Shown here one piece after another: positions 39,233 to 51,117 of a DNA stretch of 64,000 nt (positions are counted from its first letter, which is position 1; each line of letters begins with the position of its first letter). The stretch covers positions 2,425,501 to 2,489,500 of the forward strand of contig OY848918.1 in NCBI GenBank assembly GCA_963693285.1. The letters run 5' to 3'. Source of the stretch: Xestospongia muta. Lineage: Eukaryota; Porifera; Demospongiae; Haplosclerida; Petrosiidae. The position numbers were made by a program, and so were the translations under genes. The notes beneath the pieces are model-generated. The model searched no databases. It was not told the origin of the DNA and was given only the letters and a program-made list of their open reading frames with translations.

Positions 39233-42200
39233 ATGGCTATCTTAGTTTTGTTCTCTTTGTTGTTTATCTCATTCTCACTATCTTTTCATTCAGTTCAGTC
39301 TTGTGGTAAGTGGTTCTCTTTTAGTATTCAATTTGTTAGTAATTTCAGAGTTTGTAGAAGATCCAGTCTCAATCAACAGTACTGTAGGTTCTACAGTTAA
39401 CATATCATGTGCTGGTACAAACTGTAGTAAGGGTATAGATATGATAAAAAACAACAATGACATCTCCAGCTGTGGTGATCCTTGCAATTCCTCTTACTGC
39501 CAAACCGTGTGCAGTTTGGAGCTAACTAGCAATGACAATGGAGCCATTATATACTGTCTAAGTTTGGCCAGTCCTTATGAAAAATCTAAGAAGGCTATAC
39601 TAGAAGTCCAAAGTAAGCAGATAGTTGTTCAATTCAATTGTTAGCATTCTACAATTATAGGTCATTTAGATCCAGTAAACAATATTAACATCAAAGATGC
39701 TAATAAGTCCTTTATAACATTTGTATGGAATCCTCCACTTGTACTAGATGACATCATTATTACATATAATATATCATTGGGATATATCAATGATACCCCT
39801 ATCATAGAGAACATTACTAATACTAATATATGGAGTGTTAAGTCACAATATTTAGATCACTGTAGACTAGTTAATATATCAGTTATAACTTATGCTGGTA
39901 CATTAATATCAAATACTTCATATTGGACTGGACCAATACCTTATCGTAAGTATAACTAAATTATGACATATAAGTTATATATATCTTAGCTCCTCCATCT
40001 GGATTACTTGTTAATGCAATAATAAAAGTTAGTAAATTAACAAATGGAAATGTTTCCTGTTGTATTACATTTAAGGTCAGTTATTATAATAATAATAAAT
40101 AATCTGTTAATAGTAGTTATTATAATAGAAGTCACAAAACTGTCCTGGACAGGAGAGTACTTATGCTCATATACATGTCAACTATACTAATCATGCACAT
40201 CAATTAGAAGAGTACACAGTTCCAGTACATCATTATAACGAGAGTGAAACTGTTATCGGAGAATGTGGTAGTACAAATTTTTCACTATTTGGAAATAATT
40301 ACATTAAAATGATTATGGACTTGGGAAATATGGCAGGCGAAACACCTCAAAATACAACATTTACTCAAAGTGAGTCAGCCTTTTTGGAATGTCATGTGAT
40401 ATATTTATAATTATATTCACTAACCTCATTACTAGGTACTTATGAAGTTCAAGGATTAGATCACTTTGTTAGTAATAATAGTGTTGAGTGTTTTCAATGT
40501 CATATCATTGATGGTTCTAACTCTCAATATTGTTACATTAAACTTACTTCAGTCACTAATGATTATAGTAACACTACTAGAATACCAAAGGGAGTTATTG
40601 ATTGTCATAATGAGTGGATTCCTAATGGTATATATAATATATGTGTAACAGCTATACAGCCTACACCTCAACAACAACAATGTGATGTGTTTAGTTCATC
40701 TGTATCTATTTATGGAACAGGTAATGACATCATTATTAGTAATGTATCATTATATAATTATAATCTCCATTTATAGTAACTCCAACTGTTACACCAACTA
40801 AGTCTTCTGTACCTTGTATGTGCTCTGTAATTATTGTCATTTATAAATTTAATCTTTATGAATTTTATCATAGTTTGGATATATTATATAATAATGGCAA
40901 TTGGAATAGCTGGAGCAGTTATACTCACAATTATTATATTTATACCTTCAATTAAATCTCATATATGTAACAGGAGAAGTGAACCAGATGAACCTCTAAG
41001 CAGACAAGGACAAAACAGTATGTAGTAAATTATTGCTATGAGTTTATTGTTGATTTGGTTTTGTTTTTAGATAGTTATGGAACAGATTCACAAAATACAT
41101 CACACGCTCCCAGGTAAGTATCTCAACTTATTAATATCATCTATATGTAATGTAACATTTAAAATATCTTTCTACAGTGCTAATCATCAATCTATCAATA
41201 ATTCCTCTGGTCCATACAATATCATTAGAGAGTAAGTAAGTTTGAAAGCATTGTTAGTAATGATATATCTTCTTAAGTGACACCCAACAAGCAACTCAAC
41301 CTACTGTTACTATAGAAGTGGTACAAACATTTTTATGAAGACATATTAAAATAATGTTGGTCATTTAGGGTACTTGTGAACAAAATTCTTCTGTTAGATA
41401 TACTGCAGGCTCTGAAGAACAAGAAGGCATTGATTTTGAGTATTCAGAACCTTTACAAGTATATTTATTTTATAGTAACTGTTGCACAATGTTTTGTTTA
41501 GACACACAATAGTACTAGCAATACAGATCAAATGCGTGTAGAAACTGGTCTGCCTGGAGCTGACTATGATGTCAATCAAAGAACTATGTCTGAAGATGAG
41601 ACTGGAAAGAAACCTGTTGTATCAGGAAGAATATCTAGGTATAAATATAACCTAATAATTATAATTAATAGTTTTACTATATCATCATTAACTCAGTATT
41701 AAAAGAGATGGGAGCTCTGTAAACACTTCTGACTATTCTGAAAGTGCTCCGTTACTCTCTCATGAGATGGTAACAGTAAAATACATAAAACTATATTCTA
41801 TTTATGTCATAGAAAAAAGAACCAGTTGTTTATCAAGATCTTCATGAACTTTCTAAAAAACAACCTCAAGCTCCTCCCCCATCTAGTGATAAAGTAGTAT
41901 ATTCTGATATACTTCATTTTCCACCAAAAACAGAACAACATCCTCCATCATATGATGATATAGAGCCATCAATACCTAGTGTTACTGTAATACCAGCTAA
42001 TATACAAGATGATGATATACCACCTCCTATACCAGCTAATCTACAAGATGATATACCACCTTCTATACCAGCTAAAACTAACAAGACATCAGATACTACT
42101 AAACAAATATCCAATGATAAAGAGATTACTGGAGGACTAATATCTCATTCTCTCACCAATACCAGTGAAGTAGAGCCAATATTGGTATCACCTCAAAATC

Positions 42201-42363
42201 AAGATGAAGGACCATTACCTGGTCATGTTGAAGATGACTCTCCTAAAAACTATCATGACAGTAAGTACTCTTATAATATATTACATAATGTGACTTTATT
42301 GTAGGTCTTGTTATGAGAGATCATCAGTTACCAAGAGATAATAATACTGCTACATACTTATAG
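39233..42363 (+). CDS. Receptor H: Ig/FN3 receptor with long tail carrying two ITIMs and a PPxY motif
   Basis: Sixteen exons: 39233-39305, 39349-39612, 39661-39945, 39990-40075, 40129-40369, 40436-40720, 40777-40815, 40874-41017, 41071-41113, 41178-41231, 41278-41320, 41369-41458, 41502-41638, 41697-41769, 41813-42260, 42305-42363; phases agree, 787 aa. Signal peptide, Ig, FN3 and beta-rich domains match receptor G exon for exon. The membrane segment ('GIAGAVILTIIIFIPSI') and the roughly 330-residue tail differ. Tail motifs in order: 'EYSEPLQ' (YxxP), 'DYSESAPLL' (acidic dileucine type), 'PVVYQDLH' and 'KVVYSDIL' (both fit the ITIM pattern), 'PPSYDDI' (PPxY, a WW-domain ligand type) and proline-rich repeats 'DDIPPPIPAN'. 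In known families paired ITIMs recruit SHP phosphatases and PPxY recruits Nedd4-type ligases; that this happens here is inferred. A degenerate second copy of the last exon lies at about 42400-42465. Confidence 0.85.
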
Positions 42364-43363
42364 CTAATAATATATTATATAATATGACTTTATCATTATA
42401 CAGTAGGTCTGAGATCTTCAGTTACCAAGAGATAACAATAATACCACTATTTTACTAATAGACAATACATTGTAAACTTTATCAGTATTACAGTATTTTT
42501 TATTTATAAAACAAATGACATCGTTGAACCATATACTGTTCATTGCTTCACATTGAATTATAGAGGTGGTAACCAACCAATTATATTTAAATAAAAAAAG
42601 GATAATCTTGAAACACTACCAGAATAAGAAAAAATTACTTAAATTAATCATTTATATAATAAATCATTGGTCCCTTCCAATATCAGTATGATATGACCTC
42701 ATAAAGCAACAATGTGTTAATAAACTTCATTTATTGAAGTAATGTATTGATGTACATACACTAACAATTATTGTAAATATTTGATGTATGTTGATAATAT
42801 AATAGCATATTCAAAATGTAGTTGCTCTCAACCAAGAGCCTTCCTATAGATGTAGCAGATACCATCAATACACTAAATATACAAACAAGTATACATTGTT
42901 AATGTTTGTTTGTATTTTCATTATGTATTAATTGTTATATTGTTGTCATTTAGTAGTATAATTAAGCCTGTTGAGTTAAAGAGAACAACAACAATTGTAA
43001 ATTTTATAAACTTAACAATACAGAATTTGTGGTTACTAGTTACTTACACAAATGAAGTAAATGTTAGCTAATGGAAGGATTGATAGTTGGATGGTTTAAA
43101 TTTGATCATTAAACTGACAGATGATGAATAAATAGGTTAAAGGGTTAAAGGACCAAATTAATATAGTCAATATTGGAGACATTTAGTGTTTTGTATAATT
43201 GTAAGCACCATTATTCATTAGCTATGGTATTTGTAATCAGATGGTAACAGTGAGTTTATTAATATTTGTATCTATCCTTTATTTAGTACAATAATCTCGT
43301 GATACTGATGTTAAACAATTGTAGTAATTAATAGAGGATTATTGATATAGATATTATTAATAG
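42364..43363. other. Gene-free stretch after receptor H
   Basis: Apart from the degenerate last-exon copy near 42400-42465, nothing recognised in this A/T-rich kilobase. Confidence 0.5.
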
Positions 43364-43530
43364 AGGCCATATTAAATGAACTACAATCTGAGCCTTTACC
43401 ACCTGGTTATATCCAGACAACCTTGACTCCAAACAGCACAGTGGCTATATGTGAGAATTACTTCAATAGATCTTGTATATTTCAAAGTTTTGTTTTAGGA
43501 CCTTGTAGACAAACATTCATCTGGGCACAG
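43364..43530 (+). CDS. Orphan cysteine-containing exon, unidentified
   Basis: A 167-base open exon between a consensus acceptor (TATTATTAATAG) and donor (CAG|GTATAG). It encodes about 55 residues including 'EPLPPGYIQTTLTPNST', 'CENYFNRSC' and 'LGPCRQTFIWAQ', with three cysteines and two NxS/T sites, so it looks extracellular. No partner exon was found. The 26 bases around its donor recur at about 43619-43644. Confidence 0.4.
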
Positions 43531-43645
43531 GTATAGCCAGGCAAATGATTTCCATTCTATATTGTCATCATGTTTCAATATTTTATATATATTATATATA
43601 ATATTGTATAATTGTAATCATTCATCTGGGCACAGGTATAGTCAG

Positions 43646-43750
43646 GATACATACATACAGACATAATACATACATATATACATACATACATACGTACACA
43701 CATATATACATACAGATGTGTGTATGTGTGTGTGTGTGTGTGTGTGTGTC
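43646..43750. repeat. (ACAT)n and (TG)n tracts
   Basis: Imperfect ACAT/ATAC repeats followed by a TG dinucleotide run, upstream of the SRCR gene. Confidence 0.9.
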
Positions 43751-43901
43751 TCATAACCCCATACACCAAAAAGGACAGTGACATTCACTTTGTAACAGTG
43801 ACCACTAATCTATGTTCACTTGTACAAAGTCAATGTCACTGTTGATATAAATAACAGGTGCTATAACTACGCCATTACATATGCACATTTTCTTTGCAAG
43901 A

Positions 43902-46900
43902 ATGGAAGCCATTATTTTTACAGTACTACTTCTTTCAGGTTCCTATCTAGTCTATAGCCAAAGTATGTGTACTGAATGTTTTTTGCATGTTAGCATTACT
44001 GTGGATTAATAGTGTGACTTGTCAACTTGTTGAATCTAGATCTATCAGCTCCTGTTGAGGGAAGTGTTAGACTAGTAAATGGAACCAACTACAACAGTCA
44101 GTTTGGACGTGTTGAAGTATACTCTTCAGGAGTCTGGTATTCTGTCTGTGCTGGCCCTGATCTTTGTACTAATACTGCAAAAGTTGTATGCAGGCAATTA
44201 GGATACTCAGATATTGGTATGTTTTGTTGACATAGACATTTTGCATTCAATATGTGTCATATTTGTAGGTGCTCAAGTCTATGGATTAGCCTTATATGGT
44301 CAAGGAAATGGTACAGTTGGTTTTCAAAATGTATCTTGTCTTGGAACTGAACTCAATGTTACTTCATGTAATTATACTTCACCATCAACCTGTTCTCATA
44401 GCATGGATGCAGCAGTAAGTTGTCAACAAGATTCAATATGTCTATTAGTTGGAGGTCATTCTGAATGCTGTGTGTCTGGATGTAAAATAGGAAAACCTCA
44501 TAATTGTTCATGTGATTTTGCTTGTTATTCATATCAAAACTGTTGTCCTGGTATTAATGCTACTTGTTCTGGTAAGTGTTGACACATATATGATGCCCAC
44601 AATGAGATTTATTACCCTAATAATTTTGCAGGCCCAAATGGCGGTGGTAGTGGCCTGCCTTTAGGCATGTCATGTTCTAATATTGGTGATATTAATCTTG
44701 TTAATGGAGTTGATTCTGCTGGAAGGATAAAGGTGTGTGATACTGACAACAGATGGAAGACTGTATGCAATCAAGGATTTGATGAAAATGAAGCTCGTGT
44801 GGTGTGTAGAAGCTTAGGATTAAGTGCAACAAGTAAGAAAGAAATATAATTGAATATTTATTAAAAATAAATATTTCCCAATTAGACTTTACTATTTACA
44901 ATGTCACACAATATGGACAAGGAACAGAAAATATATTTGCTAAAGATTTTCAGTGTACAGGTGATGAGGATTACCTCACAGATTGTGCTGGTTCTGATTC
45001 ATGCTGTGGTCATCATCGTGATGTTGGTTTATATTGTCAACCAGTTTGTACTAAAGGTCAAATACGTTTCATGGATGGACCTACTTCAATGGAAGGTCGT
45101 GTTGAGATTTGCCATTTAGGAGAATGGGGAACAGTCTGTGATGATTCATGGGACATCTTTGATGCTCGTGTTGCTTGTAAGATGGCGGGTTTCCCTTGGA
45201 AAGGTATATCAATATCTACCATTTTATATTGTCATCTATTATATTATTTTTTCATTAATATAATCAATTGCTATTCTTATTTAAATAACAATTTCTCTTT
45301 CTACAGGTGCCCAGGGTTTCCAGGGATCATACACTTCAGACAATTATAGACTTGGAGTTGGACCTATTTGGTTAGACGATGTTCAATGTGATGGTACTGA
45401 AGGTAGTTTATGGAACTGTACAAGTAATAATGTTGGTGTTCATAACTGTAAACATAGTGAGGATGCCAGTGTCAAATGTGGTATGTGTCCTTTTATTTTA
45501 TTGACTATGTGTTAATATATTTTTCTCTTTTCTACTATGCTCTTTTTTTTACTAATATTTTCCTTAATGACATACAAACAGCTGCAGGTAATTGATATTG
45601 TAAATTAGTAACAAAGGTATCTGTACATATGCAGGTTCTTGTGAATTAGCAGGTTATATAGACACTTGTTGTGACCCTAGTACTGGTGCCAACTGTCAGG
45701 GAGCCAACTCAGAAGATGTATGTCATTGCTCACTAGACTGTCAGGACCACAATGACTGTTGTATTGATATTGACTTTATCTGCAGGCAAGTATTTTAGCA
45801 CCTCATAGTTATAAAGTAACTTTTACATAGTTATTGTTTATGACTACTACTGTAAATTATCATGACTATATGTCTCTATAGATGCAATGATTATGATATT
45901 CGTCTTCGAAATGGTAGCATTGTTAATGAAGGACGAGTTGAGTTTTGCTATAATGGTGAATGGGGCACAGTATGTGATGACGATTGGGACACTCGTGATG
46001 CTACTGTTGTCTGTAGACAATTGGGATACTCTGAAGGTTTAGTGTAGCATAATAAATGACTGTAGATTTAAATGTTATATATACAACAATTGTGTGATAA
46101 TAGATTCAACAAAAATAAGAATTTCTCTAACCCAAATATTTCTTAATATTACTTTTTGTCCATTTTTCTCCTTCTTTGTCATCTTTAGATGCACTGTCAT
46201 TCAGTGTAGCATATTTTGGAAAGGGTACTGGACCAATTTGGTTGGGCGACATACAATGTTCTGGAAATGAACAGTTTCTAGTCAACTGCACTAAAACAGC
46301 TATTGGTGTTCATAATTGTGAACATGTTGAAGATGCTGGTGTTCGATGTGGTGCTTTTGAGTGTATCAATGATCAAGCAAGACTTGTAAGAGGCTTTAAT
46401 AAATATGAAGGTCAATTGGAAGTGTGCTATAATGGACAATGGGGTACTGTTTGTAATGGTTTCTTTGATCAAGTTGATGCTAATGTGGCATGTCTAACTA
46501 TTTTTCCTACATTATCTTTAAAAGGTATATAATAATAATGTATTATATGTAAAGTATAAATATCTTTGTCATTAGAAGCAATTTATATCCCATCTTCCGT
46601 TATCTATTTTGGCAGTGGTAGTGGTCTCATTAACATGGACAATGTACAGTGTTTTGGAAATGAAACACATCTTTTCAATTGTTCCTTCACTACTGACCAC
46701 AATTGTTACCACAGTGAAGATATTGGGCTTGCCTGTTATCAACCAGGAGCATATGATGGTCAACCACTGCTTTTACCTGGTCCTTCTGCTGGACGTCTGA
46801 TGGTGTATACTAACAATTCCTGGGGAACTGTTTCCCTAACTTCATTTGATGTAAATGATGCTCTAGTAGTGTGTAAGGAACTTGATCAATCAATTGGAAG

Positions 46901-49665
46901 TAAGTTGATTAATTTATAGCTGTGTGATAATTTACTATTTCCAAGTAATAATTTTGTAAGTGATGTTATCTATACTTTCATTTAGGCCCAAGAGTATACA
47001 AAAATCTTCAATATGGTAGAGGATTTGGAAATGTTATATACAGCAATTTTGAATGTACTGGAAATGAGAGACAATTAATTGACTGCTATAAACAATATAC
47101 CAGCATTGATGTTTCTCACTACTCTGACGTTGGTGTTGGTTGTGAGGAAGCCTGCACTGATGGATGGATTAAACTTGTTGGTGGAAAGAATGCTACTGAA
47201 GGACGTGTGGAGATTTGTCGTGATGGTTCATGGGGTACTATCTGTGATAACACTAACTCATGGGGTGCTGAAGAGGCTCGTGTAGTATGTAAACAATTAG
47301 ACCTTCCTTACACAGGTAGAGTTAAATCTATAATTTCTATTTCAACAATAATTTTAATCTTTTTAGCTGCCCAAACACAGTACTTTGGACCTGGTCCTGA
47401 TCCAGTTCACTATTCCAACTTTGTTTGCAAAGGAAATGAAGTTACTCTCACAGGATGTAACAGAAACATGACTCCTAATTGCACTAATCATACCCAGGAT
47501 GTAGGAGTAACATGCCTTGAATCTTGCATTCCAGGAGAAGTCCAACTTGTAGATGGTGGAAGTAACACACAAGGTCGACTAGAGGTTTGTCTTGGTGGAC
47601 TATGGGGTACTGTTTGTGATAATCAATTTGACAATGTTGATGCTCAAGTTGTTTGTAAACAGTTGGAACTACCATATGCAGGAGCAATAGCTAAACATAA
47701 TGCTGAATTTGGACAGGGTGATAATCATATTGCTCTTACCAATGTATATTGTACTGGATCTGAAACACAACTTCTTTCCTGTATCTTCAACACTGGGTCA
47801 GCTCTCAATTGCACTCATACTAATGATGCTGGTGTTGTATGTAAAGATCTTTGTACCAACGGTGCCCTTCGTGTAGCTGGTGGGGACACACCTAATATGG
47901 GTCGTGTTGAAGTCTGCTATAATGGTGAATGGGGTACAATCTGTGACAAAGGCTGGGACACCAATGATGTAAAAGTGGCTTGCTATCAGTTGGGATTTGA
48001 ACGCAATCGTAAGTTGAAATACATGACTATTAAAGCATTCTTTATGTTGTCTTTAATTTAGATGTTCGTTCATTTGGTGGTTCAAAATTTGGTCCTGGTA
48101 CTGGTCCAATTTACTTTAGAGATATAGGCTGTACTGGTACAGAGAACAGCCTGGCATACTGTACTTCTAATACTGATGTTGATCTCTGTGATCATAGTGA
48201 TGATGCTGGTCTTCGTTGTGATGGTAACATAAGTAAGTGGATTAAGGACACATACATGATATGATATCTTAACTACCACTATTGTTAAGATACTAAAGAT
48301 TACTTGTTTTGTTTTGTTTATTGTAGTTGTACCAACTGTCACTCCAACTAGTATTCTACTTCCACCTGGTAAGAGTATTAACTTTAATTGTTTTATATCA
48401 TATTATATATAGGTCCTGTTACTTATGTAACTCTGACTATCTTCAATATCACATATGTTCGTATTACATGGGATGCTCCAGATATTATTAATGGAATTAT
48501 TACATCATATAAGATAAGTATTGATGACAGTTCCATATCTCCTATAACTTTGCTTGGAAACAAAGCTCGTGTAATCTACTATACTACTCTGAGTAAGAAA
48601 CTATTAAAAGAAGTATCTATTTTTATTATTAATTAATCTATTACAGAGGCTGGTGTCCCATACACATTAAATATAACTGCTAGTAATGTCTTTGGTTCTG
48701 GTGAGGCATATAGTCAACAATTCTTTACAGCTCAATTAGGTAAGTATTACAATTAACAATATGTATAACTGTGTATTGTATAACAGCTCCCAATACACCT
48801 GTGAATGTTTGGGCTAGTCGTGTAGATGAATACACTATTAATATCAATTGGCAAAAGCTGACCCTTAGTGAAGCACGTGGTATAGTAACAAATTATACTG
48901 TCGATTGGAGTGAATATGATGGAACATTTACTCAAAATCAATCCATAACTGTGTCTGGAAATGTCTCTTCATATAGAACAACAGAACCTCTTGTACCCTC
49001 TCTGAAATACTCTGTCACTGTTTTTGCTTCCACCATCCAAGGAGCTGGCCCTCCAACTTTTCCACCAGTCATTGTTGACAGTAAGTGCTTGTACAGAGAT
49101 CATTTCTAAATTATGTATGCTTGTAGCTACCAGCACTGCCTTTTTTCAATTAAAATTTGGTCTTCTTAGTGGTCAAGAATGTGGAACTTGGACAGTAAGT
49201 ACATATACTTATAACAATGACAAAACATGTAATACTCTTTGTATATAGTCTGATTCTTTTGAAGCTAAACTCTCTGGCATTATCAAGACTGTTGTGCGTG
49301 AAGTGAACACTCGATGTGATGGCTGTAATATCACACCAAACCACATTGCTATGGCACAATTTCAATGTAATTCTAATGAAGTTGATCAAGTCACTTTCAG
49401 AGCTCGGCTTTTTGCTCCTGGAAATATGACAAACACCACCATCCTTAGCTACATACAAGATTGGCTGAATTCTCAACATCCAACTATCAATATTGTCGGT
49501 GTTGACTATACTGTTGATCCATCTTGTAATCTACAAGGAGCTACTACATTTAATGATGACTTTTGTGTAACACAACGTCCTAGTACTGATAATAGCATTA
49601 GGTCTACTGTTAGTATTGGATTGGGAGTGGCTATTGGTGCTATTGTTGTGCTTGGTACTATATAA
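43902..49665 (+). CDS. SRCR receptor I: nine SRCR, two somatomedin-B, two FN3 domains, C-terminal hydrophobic segment
   Basis: Exons: 43902-43962, 44040-44216, 44269-44571, 44632-44832, 44886-45203, 45307-45480, 45582-45587 (6-base microexon, optional), 45635-45785, 45882-46036, 46189-46524, 46576-46899, 46986-47315, 47367-48008, 48062-48232, 48327-48368, 48413-48592, 48647-48739, 48787-49080, 49127-49194, 49249-49665; 1480 aa. Signal peptide '[20 protein letters not shown]'. SRCR 1 (about 25-135), SMB (137-180, '[14 protein letters not shown]'), SRCR 2-3, SMB (415-463, '[14 protein letters not shown]'), SRCR 4-9 (to 1115), a Ser/Thr/Pro linker, two FN3 (1130-1319), a module with '[12 protein letters not shown]' and several cysteines, then '[16 protein letters not shown]' at the very end. 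That end could be a TM segment without a tail or a GPI signal. SRCR units show the usual '[15 protein letters not shown]' and 'VVCRQLGY' cores. The intron after 45785 has a GC donor. SRCR proteins often bind microbial or self ligands; the ligand here is unknown. Confidence 0.88.
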
Positions 49666-50280
49666 TATGCATTATTGCTATTATTTCGTACTTCATATTT
49701 TATATCCACCATGCATTAATACATATATATGATATGTAAACTTGTTATAACATAACTTGTAAACATGGAAGCCCAATGGGAAAGTCTAAACTTTAGACCT
49801 AACCTAATGTGATTTATTATGTTTGATAATACTAGTAGTTGTGTGCTCTTGTTTCTTTAGTAGATCTTAAATAAATATAATGTATTGAAAATGATTCTTT
49901 AGTTGTTAATTTATATTTTAAACTATATACAAGTTTTTTATTAATAAGTTTATATAACATGTTCATTTAACATTTTAACTTATAATATAACTTTGGACAA
50001 CAAGAGTAGTATCTATATTACTATATAATGATATAGTGTTTTATGATATCACTATATCTTATGTAAAGTATTACATTAGTAGTTGATGATATGACTACTT
50101 ATTAATAACAAATATAGCATTGAAGGAAATAGTACATGATAACTAAAATTATATACAAATATACATACAACAATTTATCTAACAATACTCACTAAATTAC
50201 TATTGTTATTTACTACATAAGACATGTCAAAGATAGGTTTGTGTAAACGACATATAGTTAGTACTATGTAGTAGAAGTCA
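49666..50280. other. Convergent intergenic after SRCR receptor I
   Basis: No gene seen; 3' flanks of two convergent genes. Confidence 0.5.
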
Positions 50281-50287
50281 AATATTA

Positions 50288-50460
50288 TCAACATTGGCTG
50301 TAATGAGGGAGGGGGAGAGGTTCAATATCATCAAAAAGAGAAGATGGTAGAGGTTTCTTGCATATCTTCTTGACTTTTCGATTAGTTATTGTGAAGGAGA
50401 CATTAACAGACAATACCAAACATGATAGAATATAATTACAGTTAATTACTTGTCTCATTT
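50288..50460 (-). pseudogene. Relic of a J/K-family C-terminus
   Basis: The coding-sense sequence aligns at DNA level with the end of genes J and K around 'YHVWDCLSKS' and the following 'FKKPQPAP' ('CLVLSVNVSFT' and 'CKKPLPSS' here), but it is diverged and has no membrane region upstream. A matching relic lies near 37500. It shows an older duplication nested downstream of gene J. Confidence 0.45.
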
Positions 50461-51117
50461 CTCGTGATATTTCTGTTGTAATAATATACTGGTAAAATTC
50501 TTGCAAGAGATGACCTGTATACTATTGTAACTGTCACATGATCTTGTACAATACTTGCAAGAGATGACCTGTATACTATTGTAACTGTCACATGATCTCT
50601 TTCTATAAACATTATTTGCATTTGCAAAAGTATAAGTTTTTATTGTAATCTGAAATAAACCTTACAATTAATACAAGGATCCAATGACCTTACAAAAGAG
50701 GAAGGATCATATAACTGACATTCGAAAGCCATTGTAGATTAAACAAAATACCATATTTGGTACTTGTAAAATGAAGAATAAAGTTGACTCTCTATGAATT
50801 GTATTACATATTTCCTTATATGGTCATACTCAAGAAAGGCAAGAAAGAAGTTTTGTTTGACTCTACAATATGAAGTTGCACACTCATTCCTCTTTTGTGA
50901 GCCTATAAGCTCCTGTTAATACTTATTAATTAAAATAATAATACTGCTAAGCTAATACATACATTGTCACATTTTTATGTATTACAATTTACAATACACA
51001 CTACTATAGCTATGAACTACATGAGACATTTTTAAAATAAACTTATACAAATCAAACACAATCAGTTTTATGAGGTAAAATTCAAACAATTGTATTTTAT
51101 GTCATAGAAATCAAACA
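50461..51117. other. 3' flank of gene J, duplicated
   Basis: No gene. The segment matches 37580-38205 closely, and part of it (about 50890-51117) matches 56700-56915 downstream of gene K. A 46-base direct repeat containing 'GCAAGAGATGACCTGTATAC' occurs at about 50500-50600. Confidence 0.7.
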
